Of a stretch of 64,000 nt of DNA, positions 43,589-57,003 are shown piece after piece. Position numbers and translations under genes: made by a program. Position 1 is the stretch's first letter, and every line of letters begins with the position of its first letter. Source of the stretch: Owenia fusiformis (lineage: Eukaryota > Annelida > Polychaeta > Sabellida > Oweniidae); assembly GCA_903813345.2 (NCBI GenBank), contig CAIIXF020000008.1, positions 4,349,341-4,413,340 of the forward strand. The letters are read 5' to 3'. Below the pieces are notes generated by a model. That model did no database searches. It saw only the letters and a program-made list of their open reading frames with translations, and was not told where the DNA came from.

Positions 43589-45079
43589 CCCAAGACTAGG
43601 TGAATATTTCTGGAGCATTTTCATGCACTAGTGCTCATCAGCACAAAATAGCAATATGGGCTAGTGCAAAAAGTGGGATAAAAATACTTCAAGCTTATAT
43701 AAATATATGAATTGAAAAATAAAACATTGCCTGCTTACCTCCAAAGAAAAATCATATACAAGATGTAAATTTAAGAAAAGTCAAAGAACTCAATATTCCA
43801 ATATCATCTGGCTCTTAAAATGCTATGTTATATTAATTATTAAAAAATAGGTTTCTTACCATGAAAAGGATTAGAGCCTTCCATGATCCTTCCTGTTTTT
43901 TTTATTTTATTTTAACCCTTCAGTTCTTAGAAATGTCCACTATTTTTGGCTTTTGATTTAACGTTATCTCGACAAATATACTTGGTTTGAAATTCCAATA
44001 ATCCAAGGATTTGATCAAGAAAAACTTTCCACTATTTTAATGAGAAAAAAATAATAGCAAATTTATTACTATTATTCAGTTTTTCATGATCAATTCCACA
44101 CAAATATTTCACCAAATCGCCTCCAAAATATTTTCTTAGCCGTTGTCCTCTAGTCACGTGCACTGTGCACAGATGCAACCAATGTAATGCAAACACCTAT
44201 TCTACTACCTAAGGAAAGGCCCTGAACCTGGCAATGATCACGTATAGCTTTATGAGTCATGTAAGATCAATATGAAAAGAAATGCTGCACTTTCGTTTTG
44301 ACTTGCTATTTCCAATAGCTCTGTTATTATGATGTTATAAAATACAGAGAAATCTTAAAAAGTATGTTCCAAAATCTTGATATTATAATGTTTTCCTTTT
44401 TGAAGTAAAATTATTTGTTCATGTTATCTAATGGGTGTAAGAAATGGCCACGTCACCAAGCACTTAATGTTAGATTGTCTCGTTCCCAAGACATTTGCAG
44501 TGACATCTTTTGCAATACACATGTACTATTACCACAATATGAACATTTAAAACCCTATGCTTGTATCCTTGCATTGTATATAAAGAATATGGCAATATCA
44601 GAATAAACATCATATGATGTAAATCTGTTTTTAATTAATTTATTTCATATAACTTATCATGCAATAAAATAAACTTTGAATATATATTTCTATTATGTCA
44701 AATGCTGTATTCATAGACATATACCAATATTGAAACAGAAACCCATTTATGATTGGGTGGTGTCAAACTAAAAGTAATTTTATTGATTGAACTAATTCTG
44801 CAATAAATCCTCTTTTAGATACATATAATGACTGTATATGTCATGAATAAGTTGCCTATTATCATGATGCCCTCACTGGCATATAAATAGAGCCTTGGCT
44901 TAGACCTAGTGATAGTGCATCAAAGTACCATGTACCATTTACATTTTCTGCTGAGCAAGCATGCTATAGATGCTGAGTATTATATATAAATATTATAAGC
45001 ATATGTATTACATACATAGTAATGCCATTTATTTGAACTGAATAAATTTGTCAAAAATTAAGTAAATACATTCATCACA

Positions 45080-45295
45080 CGGGCACATTGTAAGCATGCT
45101 ATGGCCACTTTGTAAACATGCTACGGCCACTTTGTAAACATGCTACGGCCACTTTGTAAGCATGCTAGGGCTACAGCCACTTTGTAAACATGCTACGGCC
45201 ACTTTGTAAACATGCTAGGGCTACAGCCACTTTGTAAACATGCTACAGCCACTTTGTAAACATGCTACGGCCACTTTGTAAGCATGCTCCTCACA
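45080..45295. repeat. 22-bp minisatellite (gtaaacatgctacggccact)
   Basis: About nine to ten copies of gtaaacatgctacggccact plus tt occur, some with a 6-bp insert (gggcta). They are directly abutting, with no spacers. The array lies downstream of SPATA7 in intergenic DNA. Confidence 0.9.
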
Positions 45296-46432
45296 GACTC
45301 CAGTTGGGCATTTAGCCCACTTTGCCATTAATATAGACAATTCATGAATTTATATCACAATATGTAGGTATGCTCTTTAAAAATATCACATCATTTGTAA
45401 ATACATTGCATATTATAAAATACACTATTTGGAAGGAGTTCTATAAAGGCATGAGATTAATTTAATACTCTTGAATAATATTCCTGTACCCTTGATGAAA
45501 ATAACTTAAGTGACATAATCCCAAATGAAATCCATGACTGATTGTATACTGACTAATTGAAAATTCATGAAATATTAACATCTCATACTTTGGTTGGTAG
45601 TGTGAATCAATCAAACATTTTAAAAATCAGTGGGACTACATGTACTATAATAGTATTCTATTAGTGTTTTCCCCACATTGAGAACAATTCATTTTTGATT
45701 AAATATTCAGTGCTGGGATTAACTGTTAATACTCTTTGCATAGATGACTTGGAGCAGCTGTATAATTGGTATGATTCTGAGCAGTTTATAAGATATGAAG
45801 ATATTATATATAGAACTTTATCACATTTTGTTGGCAGATCCAGAAGAGGTGGGGCTAAGATGGGCCCCCACATGTAATCTTTTTCCATTTTTGGACATAA
45901 AACTAGCCTCATTTTTAAATTGTCAAAAAATGGGAAAACAATGTTTCTAAAAAAAACTAATCAAACTATGGAAAGTTTTGTTTTGAATTCCTCTAAATCA
46001 AAAATCTTCGTTATCATGGGTATGTATAGGATAAAATAAACCCACCCTAAAAAATATTCTAAAAAATTCAAAATCTGAATATATTAATCACATATAACAA
46101 ATCACAAGCTGAATCAAGAAATTGGACATCTAATCTGAACATTCAAATATTGGAGTTTAACAGCAGGCAAAGTTTGTTAGTATTCAATATAGGACTGGTT
46201 GCTTTAGATGACTATTATACATGTGTGCCTGTAACTCATAAAACACAAAGGTTTGGATTTTGAAAGGCAATTTTGTAGCAGCTGTCCTTGCCATGCCATT
46301 TGATTTTTGATACAGGCAACAACACCTTTTTGAAGATTACATTTCAATACACAAATCCTAGTAATTTCGGGGTGACTGGCAGGTCCCCTAAAGCAACCTG
46401 TTCTTTTGAATAGCTTAACAAATAATTGAGAT

Positions 46433-49400
46433 CTAAAAGTCATCCAGGCCAGGTAAGTTTGTATCATCGTTAACACTCTCTGGCTCAAAATCTACTTCAC
46501 TAAACTCATTATCTGATGAAGGATCAAATCCTTGTTTTACACTTTTCTTTTTAGATGCGTTTGATTTCCCAGATTTGTGGCTCTGTGTTTCAATATTATC
46601 TGCCTCGTCATCAAGGGAGATGTAAGTCATATTATGGCCTAGTTCGTCAATTTCCTCATGTTGTTTGGAACTCTTTTGCGATTGGATTGATTTCACTGAT
46701 TTTGACGATTTGATAGTTTTGTCTGATTTAGTTGATTTTGTTTCAAAGCCATCTAAATCTGATATCTTCATTGAAGTATCCACATTAGATCTTGGACTGT
46801 CTATCAAAGTTGCATCTTTACTCGCACGTTTTCTTGGGGTAGGTTTAGGCTTCATTGTTGACGATCCATTACTCACAATCGAGCCATTCATTGATTGGTC
46901 GAAATCATTTAAGAGATAATCTTTCTGCTCAAGAATACTTTTCGGTTTACTGAAGTTTGATTTCACTTCAGAATGGATGCTCTCACTGATGATGTCACTA
47001 TGTTCTTCTACGGGATCAAGTGTACGCATGTTGAACACATCTTTAACTTGGTGCTCTGGGACTCCATTGTAAACCTTTGCTTCTATATTATTGTTACTCT
47101 TATTCATGCTGTCAGTGTCAAGGTCATCATAAGCATTAGATTTTCTACTTTTCGATTTATGGCCGTATGTAGGTTTGTTGTCATCAGATTTAGGTCGATA
47201 TGAGACATTGTTGTAGTTGCTTGAATCACGCTGGGTTGCCATGCCGACATCCTCTGGGTCGTTGGTTGGTGCTTCAATGATTCCAAGATCTTCCCGGAGT
47301 TGGTTGAGAAGAGTTCTCATTCGACTCTGAAAAACAACAGGACAATATTATAGGATGGTGGTCTATGTGAATTAAGCATCTTTAATCAAGGGACAATGTA
47401 AATTATTGTTTAATTTTAGGGGACAATTTTCCATTGGTTTTAGGCTGATATCATGGCTTTAAATCTGACTGGAGTGGGAAGGAAGCGATTTCTGCAAGAA
47501 ATTCAAAAAAATCTGCAAGATTTATTTTTTCATGAAAAAGTTTACAAATAAATCATCGAATGAATAAAGGTCCACAGTGTGGTAAAATCTGTTAGGTCCT
47601 TTTTTTGATTTTTTGAACCGATGTGCTGAGTTGTGAGATCTACTCAAAAAGGCATAATGTTATCAACATGCAAAAGTCAATTTTTGCGGTAAATCAAGCA
47701 ATGGAGGTTAATGTAATACTAACCCGGTCCCTAAGATTGGGTGATCATGGTCATGTATCTGAACAATGTTTACAATCAGTTTTAATTTAAAAATCATCAC
47801 ATAATTCTAAAGAATTTATCATGCAAGTTTGTAGCTTAAAAATTGGAGAAGTCCCATAATATTAATTCACGAAAATACACATAATACAAAATGGATTGTT
47901 TTAATGAGGAATTTATTCATAAAAAAGTACTTACAATTTTCAGCTCTCCTTTTCGTTGTTGCACATGTTTTTCAAATACTTGTAATAATACTCTGGAAAA
48001 GACAAACAAATAATATTAAATCAATCATCATAGTTACCAAGTTTGAAAAATATGGAATTCATCAATAAAAAGAAAACAATGGCAACAATCAATATTGTCA
48101 TTTTATGCCTCAATATGCCTGAAAATGCCTATAATCATTTTATGATGTAAATGTTATAAGTTCAGAGAGACTGAATTCAAAAGGCCAAGACTCGCACCAG
48201 GGATCCCGTATTGTGAGATAGTGTACAGTACTACAGCGTGGCCTTACAAATTTATTGTTCAGTGGGGCTTGAAAAAGCTCCCTAGTCAATCCTATTTGTT
48301 TTAAGGATTTTTTAATTTTGACCAATCTTAGAGCAAAAGCCTATTGTCACTTATCAGAGAATGGGTGCTAATTTCTGTATGCCATTACAAGCCAATAGCT
48401 GTAAATCAATTAAACGCTACCCAATATGCCTACCAAATATTCTCCTATTTAGTTACAATGTTAAATCTGAGTGTATAAGTTTACCTGTTTGTAAAGATGC
48501 CTCTAGCAAGTATATCATTGGTCACATCTGATACAAACTCAAGATACCTCATCTCCTCCTCCCTGAAAGACAAACACTTTAACCATCATTCTAAAATGTT
48601 GGCCAATACTTGTTTTTATTAACACACACATATTTTAATAAAAAATTAGTACCGTGGGTACTGGGCTCACATGGTGACAGAAAAAACTGGATATAATTTT
48701 TTGCTGATTTTTTGTAACAAAATTATTTCAAGCCACTTGCCACTATTATGGACTGACTGAGAGACAGATGGACAAATCGATGTTAAGTAAAATGGCTTAG
48801 AAAAAAACGGATATAATTTTTTGCCAATTATTTGGAACAAAATTATTTCATACAACTACTCTTTACAGTGACATGGCTTTTTGCAATGCAAGACACCTGA
48901 AATTATTTGTAAAGCTAGGAAATAGGCCAAAATTGAATTTCGCGAGACAAAAATGGCGACCATTTTTAAATCAGGCAAGCTTTTGAACCAGGAGTCATAG
49001 GGGAGTTTTTTTGTATTGATGTTGAACAAAAATAATGTGAAACTGGAATCCTATCTACAGAGGTTTTAAGCAAATGGTTCAAAAGAGGATTTCGCGAGAC
49101 AGATGGACAAATCAATGTTAACTAAAATGGCTGAAAATAAAAAAACAGATATAATATTTTGCCGATTTTTTGTAACAAAATTATTTCATACAACTACTCT
49201 TTACAGTGACACGGCTTTTTACAATGCAGGACAGCTGGAATTATTTGTAAAGCTAGGAAATGGGCAAAAAGTGAATTTCGCGGAACAAGGATGGCGACCA
49301 TTTTGAAAATAGGCGAGCTTTTGAACCAAGAGTCATCCACTGGGCTGGATGGACATCGAGTACAAAATCGCCTTAGATAAATTAATGTTCTTCCTTATGT

Positions 49401-52400
49401 TGATAACACTACCGGTAAAAAATATTTACAAGCAGGTCTTTCTTTATCGAGCTACGGAATTCCAATATAATGGTCACGATGGTGCTGTGTCACCACTTAA
49501 TACAATGTGGAATGTTTTAAGCAGATTTAATCTTTTAGATGCTGCAACTAATATGATAAACACGGGTGTCTACCCATCAAAGGGAATATGGCGAAAATTA
49601 GTTTTAGGTAGGCTACGTCAAAGCCAAAATGCAACGTTTATGATTAAATGTGCTATAAAAAGTGCAACACATTTGTATGTAAGTGTAAAATGCTTTGCCC
49701 AGCCACTTAAATGGTGGGCACTCAGTTTCAAATACCCTAGTGATTTAAAATATTGCAAATTAATGGTCAAGCTGCTTATGAATCAAACACTTAATGGAAA
49801 TAAAAAATGGGGTGACAGAAAATGTAATATATGTGATACTGGCGAAATAGAAACATTGGATCACTTTTTACGTTTCTGCAATTCCATAGATGCGGAAAGA
49901 GTTGCACTTCTCAATTTATTTAGAATTGGTAATGATGATATTATATTTCAAACTTTCAAATCAGACAATGATGAAGCAATGATTTTAAAAGCCAAAGCTG
50001 TATTCCTTATGTATGCAAAGCGTAATATGCTTATGCAAATGTGATTTTATGTAAATATGTTAATGCAAAACAAAAAATTGTAAATGTACTCACAATATAC
50101 ACTTGTGGTAATAAAGGATACAACAACAACAACAACATAGGGGAGTTTTTGTATTGATGTTGAACAAAATTAACTTAAAACGGAAATATTATCGACAGAG
50201 GGTTTAAGGTAAATGGTCCAAAAGTGGATTTTGCGAGACAGATGAACAAATCAATGTTAACTAAAATAGCTGAAAATAAAAAAAATGGATATAATTTTTC
50301 GCTGATTTTTCGTAACAAAATTATTTCATACATCTACTCTTTACATTGACATGGATTTTTACAATGTAGGACACTTGAAATTATTTGTAAAGCTAGGAAA
50401 TGGGTCAAAAGTGAATTTCGCGAGACAAAAATGGCGGCCATTTTGAAAATAGGCGAGCTTTTGAACCAGGAGTCATAGGGGAGTTTTCTGTATTGATGTT
50501 GAACAGAAATAACTTAAAACAGGAATCCTATCGACAGAGGTTTTAAAACGTGCCACTGTTATTAACGGAAAGTGGATTTCGCGAGTCAGATAGACAAATC
50601 AATGTTAACTAAAATGGCTGAAAATAAAAAAATGGATATAATTTTTCGCTGATTTTTTGTAACAATTTTATTACATATATCTACCCTTTCCATTGACATG
50701 GATTTTTACAGTGTAGGATACCTGAAATTATTTGTAAAGCTAGGAAATGGGTCAAAAATGAATTTCGCGAGACAAAAGTGACGGCCATTTTGAAAATAGG
50801 CGAGCTTTTGAACCAGGAGTCATTGGGGAGTTTTCTGTATTGATGTTAAACAGAAATAACTTAAAACGGGAATCCTATCGACAGAGGTTTTAAAACAAAT
50901 GGGTCAAAAGTGAATTTCGCGAGACAAAAGTGACGGCCATTTTGAAAATAGGCGAGCTTTTGAACCAGGAGTCATAGGGGAGTTTTCTGTATTGATGTTG
51001 AACAGAAATAACTGAAAACAGGAATCCTATCGACAGAGGTTTTAAAACGTGCCACTATTGTTGACGGACGGACAGACGGATGGACAGACGGACGGACGGA
51101 CGGACGGACAGACAGACGGACAAGTGATTGATTGCAAAAGCTCACCATGTGAGCTAAAAATATCAGGTGACTGTTTTCTAAGTGTGTCTTAATTAAACTG
51201 TGAAAAAATGCAAAAAGTAGCTATTAATCAAAAGGTGTTTCCATTTTTTACTAAAAAATTGAACCAGTCATTTTCATCTTATATTATGGTACTTTTTATT
51301 CGGATGACAGTATACAGTGAAACCCTGAACCTGTGAAGACTGCATTAATTTGTTGAACCTTATTGAAATTCTTTGACAGAATAGTTCTATAATAAACTGC
51401 AAAAACCTCTTTTCAAATGTTAATAATCATGATTAAAACCTCTCCAATAAACTGATATTAGATAGGCAAGAACGATTTGAAAGGTGGATTTTTCCATAAA
51501 TGCGTTTCAGCTGATTAATATAAAGATGAAATTGATCAATTTCATTCTAAAATCTGTTTTCAAATTGTCTTAGAGAGTGACCAGATCAGCTTGACCTTGG
51601 AGTTTTAACACATCACATCAATTTCACTCCCAAATATGGAACGTGCAAAAATAGAGCTGTCAATCAAAAATTGAACTGTATGCAAGTGAAAGTTATTTTT
51701 AGCTTGATTCTGGATGTGCTGGTCTTGAGCTTTTCTCAGTATCTGTAGATTCATTTCAATGCAGAAAATTAACTTAAAAACATTTTGAAAATTGAGTAAA
51801 TACATATCATTTTTGCCTACTTGGAACAAATATTCAAACAAACTATTTTTGATAAAATGAAAGAAATCAACTCTCTTCCATAAAGTCTAGATATGCAATG
51901 CAAGACAAAATTGTTCAAACAAATAAAATTCACAGTTGATTGGTTAGAAGGTTGATTGATTAATTGGTCATTGCTTGATTGATTAATTGACAAAATTGAG
52001 AAGTTCGATTAATAACTGAGAATGCTTTTTTCATTACATTCTTATGAACAAACACAAATTAAAAAAGTTTGTTTCCAAAATAACAATGCAATATTTCACT
52101 GCACGCCTTTAAATTCCCAGTCATTTCTCAGATTTGAAAATTTCCTGACCATTTCAATTATTTTTTTATGGTGAATCATTCTGTGACTGTGGAAAGTCTG
52201 AAAATACAACCGAGGGGGAGTACAAGTACTTACTCATCTGTCACTCTCTCCATTGTAGTGGATGATTTACTCATTGGCCGACTGCAATCATACAACATAA
52301 AGGTGTTACAACTAATTATAAACAAGGCATTAACATGCAAAATGTCACCACCTGCCATTTGTTACTGATAACACTGACGACCAAACAACAACCACTGAAC

Positions 52401-55400
52401 GCTGTGTACTGCAAGACCATAAAATATGTCTCCACTTGGGGTGGTGACATAATAAGTTTTTATACTGAAATGTGTACCATGTATCCAGAAAAGTCATTGA
52501 TGCAATTTTATTTCATCTTTGTTTGAGTCAACACAATAAATATTCAAATAAATAGCAACATGTAAAAAGAGGATAATCATGAATTCATTGATGTTCTAGA
52601 GCACAAATAAAGGGCTAGTAACTATAATTTTCACCCTAAATAACCTTAAAATGACATAAAGTTTCTTTTCTGTAATTGTAGAAACTTGAAAAAATCATGT
52701 ACATGTATGTACTAAGTGTATAAACTGAAAAAGTGCAAAAAATTTTCAATTTCAAACTTGTCACACTACTTCCTATATGTAATTCATTCTTTTCGAACGA
52801 TATTTCAAGAAAAGTTTTTTTGCCCAAGTTATTTGAAAGTGACATATTGTTAAATGAATTATAATGCGTTAATAATTACTGTATGCTAACAATCACAGCT
52901 ATTTTCCCTTCAAAAGAGCTCCAATTGAAATTAAAAGCACACAAGGAGTTGTACAATCATAGGATTTTTGCAATGATTTTTCCAATCCTGTCTCTATTTC
53001 TACTCACCTATCAGGTTTAGGAGTATGTGTTTCTACCCATCTACTGGTGTCATATAAACTATTGGAAGATGTATTGTTCAGTTGCGTTCTATTGTATGTA
53101 TCTGTTGTATTGAGCTGTTTTTTATTGTAGGTGTCAGGGGTGAGACGATCATTGTTATAAGGTCTTTGAGATGTCTTTAGTGTCCCATTCTGAGACAACC
53201 TGGCCTGAAAAAATACAATTAAAATTACAGGCTGTAGCCAGGATTTGCCAGGGGGGGACTTTTTGAAAAATTCCAGGGGGGGCTCACTTTTGAAAACTTG
53301 GGCCCAAAAATGGCCAAAATCACTTAAAAAATACTCAAAATGGTGAAAAATTGCATGATTTTGAAAGAATTTTTCACTCGAACCCCCTGGCTACGGGTCT
53401 GTATTATGTAAAGAATGCAAAACTTAAGTTGAACCATTTCAAACTGGGAAATGATCCATGGAACTTTGACACTATGATTCAGTTTTTTTGCTAAAATACT
53501 ATAATTCTATACTGTACTTCCATTGTGCATGCTACTCAATTTCTTCAGATCCCACAAATATGGTTTAGTAACAGAGACACTTGAAAGATCAACTACTTAC
53601 CTCTGCTTGAGAAGCCTGTTTTTTGAGCCACTTCAAATTGTCTGTATCCATTGAGATATCTAACGGGGGTACCCCACCAGGGCTAGCATTGCGTTGTTTC
53701 AGAATCTCAAAAGCCCTACTCTGTAAGGTTTCATCAAGAGTGTCTTGATAATACTCCTCTGTGAGTGGTGTCTCAGCTCTACTGGGCTCCAGACTATTTT
53801 TAGCGCCAGGTCCCTGTTTATCTTTCCTCTTTGGGGGGTTATAGTATTTGAACCCACTGAGTTTTGAAGCACGTGTTGATTTTAATGTTCGGGGTGTAAA
53901 TGGCTTTTGAGGCTCCACAAATTTATGGGCTCTTTTATCAAGAATATCTGCGCTTTGTTGTTTGCGTGCTATTGAGGAAGTTGGACGGGACAGAACGGAA
54001 CCTGCTGTTCTGCTCCTGTATGTTCCAAAGCCTCCATTTTGAGTATTTTGCATTGTGCCGTTTGGTGGATTGTCCTGGTATTGGTCGAAATATGATGTAT
54101 CATAATTTTGTCCCTGGACGGTATCTTCAAATTGCTCATCAAAAAATATTTCCTGAAATCCAAATTAATTATTTAATTAATTTTTATTCAATTCTACTTT
54201 TAACAGATATCACACATATTACATAGAGATAAGTAGTTTCCATGATTTTTATCTGACAATTTTCATAGATGGCTGAAAATCATCGAAAGTGATTAGACTA
54301 CAAACCTCACTTGTAAATTGAGACAATGCTGGAAACCAGAAGACTAATAAATCATATAAGACGGCTCTTGCACTTACATTTTCAAAGTCTCTCAGTGATT
54401 GTCTGCTGTTAGTTCTGCTGGACGGCTTTTTCATCTTTGGTGCTGATTTTGAAACTTCTCTCTTGGATTGATCACGCACTGGAAAAAATAATCAAAAAAT
54501 TATGGGAAATTTTTCATGACATTTTCATGAGATTTGTCATGACAAAAGAAAGATCAATAACCTATAGTTAAATAAAAGCAGGTTGAAATGACTGTTATTG
54601 GAATGCTTGTTAGTTCCTCTTTGCATCTGTGCATCATCTTAAAGGACTCATAGCTCATAATTATCATCCTGAATAACCTTTGGAACTCATAATACTTGCT
54701 CAATGAAGAATTTTTTCAAGCAGTCAGATATTTTCAGAAAAAAATAAGTTTATTGTCTAAGTTGATCAGTTCCATATTATCATGAATTCAAAATATATTG
54801 GGGTTATTAAGGATGTGAATTACAGCTTCTGACATACATATGATGTTTGTTTTAAAAATTATGGTGGTGTACTTTACTCAAAATAATTTTTGTACAAAGC
54901 ATTTAACATACAAAATGTCACCACCTGTAATTTGTTACAGATGCTGACCCCGAACCGTGAACACGGACCACAAAAATATTGGAGACTATAACAATATGTC
55001 CCCATTTTTTGATGGTGATATAAATTTTTTTACATAACTCTGCCTCATTCAGGGCACATTATATTTTTAAAACTTGGAACTTATATGCTCCAAGGGAAAC
55101 TATTCCATATCACCTTCAATGTTAAATGAAATAAATGGAAATAAATAAAATCTGCAAATCATTTTACCTTTTTGGCTGATGCCCCATGATTTTGGTGGAG
55201 TCATATCAACAGTAGCTGGAATATAAGATAAAGGTTGGTCATTTATTAAGAACCAGATGAAAAATATATTTCAGCACCACCAGTTTTAAAATGCTTACAA
55301 TTCATGGTAAGGAATAAATAAAAATAAAACAAAAAAACATATCTAACAATTATTGAAAAACATGCTCTCAAAGCACTTAAAACAATGATATGGGCTACAC

Positions 55401-57003
55401 AGACATAATGTCAGACCATCTTCTCACATTAATACTATCCAATCAACCGATCCATCCATTCCATGTATTAAAGTATGAATTGATTTTATGGGGTTTTAAC
55501 TCTAATAGAATACCCATGATGTACACATTATGATTAATATATTTCCTACTTACGCTTAGCTCTATCTATCATCCTGTAATGAGCGTTCATGTGGTCTTGA
55601 ATCATGTACTGGCTCTGGAGCTTGTTCTGAGTTGGCGCAAATGCTAGAAAATGAAATAAGGCATTTAAAAATCCTTATTAGGATAGGATCTAAGTGGAAA
55701 AGAAGTGGAAAACACACAGAACTAGGAACAATGAAAAGTATTATCAGAAAAATATAAACGGTAGTCTAACGTACCAAGAAACAGTCTCTAAAACCCCTCT
55801 AGCCCATAATCCATGAACCATTGTAAAAATCTAAAACCACTGTACCATAGAATATGTACAACATATATTGAAGAATACACTAAAAATAGTAACCCATATG
55901 AAATGGACTATAGTAAACTCAACACTGAATTGTTTAAATGAGAATTGAACAGTATTGCACTGTAGTCCTTATGCAGGTCAAATAGCTTTACTTACGACTG
56001 CTTTTCAGAGTCATGTGGCCTTTTGGTCCTGTTTTACCCGCAGACCCTGAAGATATAAAAAATGGCACAAACGACATGGAAGAATATTTTCGTTTAAAAG
56101 TTCTGATGAAATTAAGAGATTCCTCCCTTGTATCTCTTCAAGCCTCTAGCCAGTAGGGGAGCAGACACTAGAAATTCTTTCAAAATCTTAGTTTTTCACC
56201 ATTCTGAGCACTTTTTGCCTGATTTTTTTAGCCAAAATGTTCAAAAGCTCTTGTCTTGGCAAAAGTTCCCCCTTGGTAAAATCGCTCCCCCTTTGGTAAA
56301 AGCTGGCTATGGGCCTGCTCCTAAGAACCTAGGAAAACAAATATATATACATGTATACAACTGTAAATAAAAACGTGTTGTGTCTAAACCTAACAAAATA
56401 ATGGGGAGTTGTATTCAGTAAGACTTTGTAACTCTATCTAATTTAAAATTCATGCCTCGTTTAAAAATCAATTTGAACCCAGACAGACCATTCTCAAACC
56501 AGAAAGAGGAAATAATCTGACCATTGCCATACATGTACGTAAAATATTTCAGGGCATTCTCATACTAAAACTTGGGTCCATTGCAATAGCAAATGTTAAA
56601 AAAGATACCCTATATGCACAGGGGATCGCCATCAAAGTTCGTCATAAACAGCGAACCCCCGGGGCTCTACTAATGGCTCTAAGGTACTGTAAATAGCCTC
56701 TAAGCCTACAGACATTGAGACAGACAATGATGAGTGGCTGTGAAAATATGTCCACACTGACCTATAACGGCAAAGAATATTTCTCACTACAATTCTCGAT
56801 TTTAAATTCTAATTCTAAAATATAAATGTTAACTGAGGCCTACAAGCATGAATTCAAATTTCTGATTCTTCAGAATATTTTTCTGAGAATAGATCTAGAT
56901 CTATTTTCCAAAAAATTCTTCTTGTTTTTCAAGTCAAATTTCTTGTGATCGTCCAATTCTATATTCTACTTCACTTACCATTTCTTGTACTAGTCTTAGA
57001 CAT
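46433..57003 (-). CDS. SPATA7: Spermatogenesis-associated protein 7 (ciliary transition-zone protein), ten coding exons
   Basis: Coding exons in transcript order are 56979-57003, 55996-56046, 55554-55643, 55168-55215, 54378-54478, 53601-54152, 53008-53204, 48485-48562, 47935-47992 and 46433-47326. They join in frame (2094 nt) to give 697 residues, longer than human SPATA7 (599 as I recall). Matches are GPKGHMTLKSS near residue 16, LDKRAHKF then PFTPRTLK (189-196) and YYNPPKRK (208-215), EEEMRYLEFVSDVTNDILARG (355-375) leading to VFEKHVQQRK, and MRTLLNQLREDLG near 403. In vertebrates SPATA7 works in the photoreceptor connecting cilium with RPGRIP1 and is mutated in retinal dystrophy. The last exon adds about 280 residues of Ser/Lys/Asp-rich low-complexity tail ending in an acidic PGLDDF. 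It is divergent from PPP4R3. Intron 7 (48563-53007) carries a repeat array and a LINE fragment. Confidence 0.93.
48165..48255 (-). repeat. Possible tRNA-derived SINE head
   Basis: Read on the minus strand, ggccacgctgtagtactgta is followed by cactatctcacaatacggga and tccctggtgcgagtcttgg. The part ggtgcgagtc resembles a Pol III B box (GGTTCGARTC), and an A-box-like stretch lies about 35 nt before it. No intact cloverleaf could be drawn, so this is not called a tRNA gene. It lies in SPATA7 intron 8. Confidence 0.35.
48660..51165. repeat. Tandem repeat array with 'gctcacatggtgac...gctcaccatgtgagc' ends
   Basis: Copies of a roughly 370-420 bp unit recur, marked by attttgaaaataggcgagct, gaaccaggagtcatagggga and tcctatcgacagagg, each slightly diverged. 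It opens gggctcacatggtgacagaa and closes after a GGAC/GACA microsatellite (51058-51121) with gctcaccatgtgagctaaaa. The LINE fragment at 49337-50137 splits one unit at 'gagtcat|agggg'. It is similar in design to the repeat at 29931-31270. SPATA7 intron 7. Confidence 0.75.
49337..50137 (+). mobile_element. 5'-truncated non-LTR retrotransposon (LINE), 3' end of the reverse-transcriptase ORF
   Basis: An open frame at 49349-50044 (231 residues) carries C-terminal LINE ORF2 features: a helical 'thumb' region and the zinc-knuckle CNICDTGEIETLDHFLRFC (C-x2-C-x9-H-x4-C). The catalytic polymerase core is missing, so the copy is truncated at its 5' end and inactive. A short 3' UTR ends with gtggtaataaaggatacaac and a (CAA)n tail, as in many invertebrate non-LTR elements. 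It interrupts a tandem repeat unit, so it is younger than the array. The open frame without internal stops suggests recent arrival. It is sense to PPP4R3 and antisense to its host gene SPATA7. Confidence 0.8.
52322..52400. repeat. Copy of the 'CACCACCTGCCATTTGTTA' family
   Basis: It reads aaggcattaacatgcaaaat, gtcaccacctgccatttgtt, then diverged text. Same orientation as the copy at 7629. SPATA7 intron 7. Confidence 0.6.
53225..53405. mobile_element. 'gcctgtagccag' MITE, copy 2
   Basis: It begins ggctgtagccaggatttgcc and ends ccccctggctacgggtctg, with a G-run, ggcccaaaaatggccaaaat and atggtgaaaaattgcatga inside. It is homologous to the elements at 42895 and 56140. SPATA7 intron 6, about 20 bp beyond exon 7. 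Confidence 0.6.
54890..54985. repeat. Copy of the 'CACCACCTGCCATTTGTTA' family
   Basis: It contains acaaagcatttaacatacaa, aatgtcaccacctgtaattt and gttacagatgctgacc, then tandem-like gaaccgtgaacacggaccac. SPATA7 intron 4. Confidence 0.6.
56140..56320. mobile_element. 'gcctctagccag' MITE, copy 3
   Basis: It starts aagcctctagccagtagggg and ends aagctggctatgggcctgct, with tagtttttcaccattctgag inside, matching the elements at 42895-43115 and 53225-53405. SPATA7 intron 1. Confidence 0.6.

Noticed and set aside
48165-48255. tRNA gene
   Set aside because: A B-box-like ggtgcgagtc is present, but no acceptor stem or cloverleaf could be formed; at most a SINE head.
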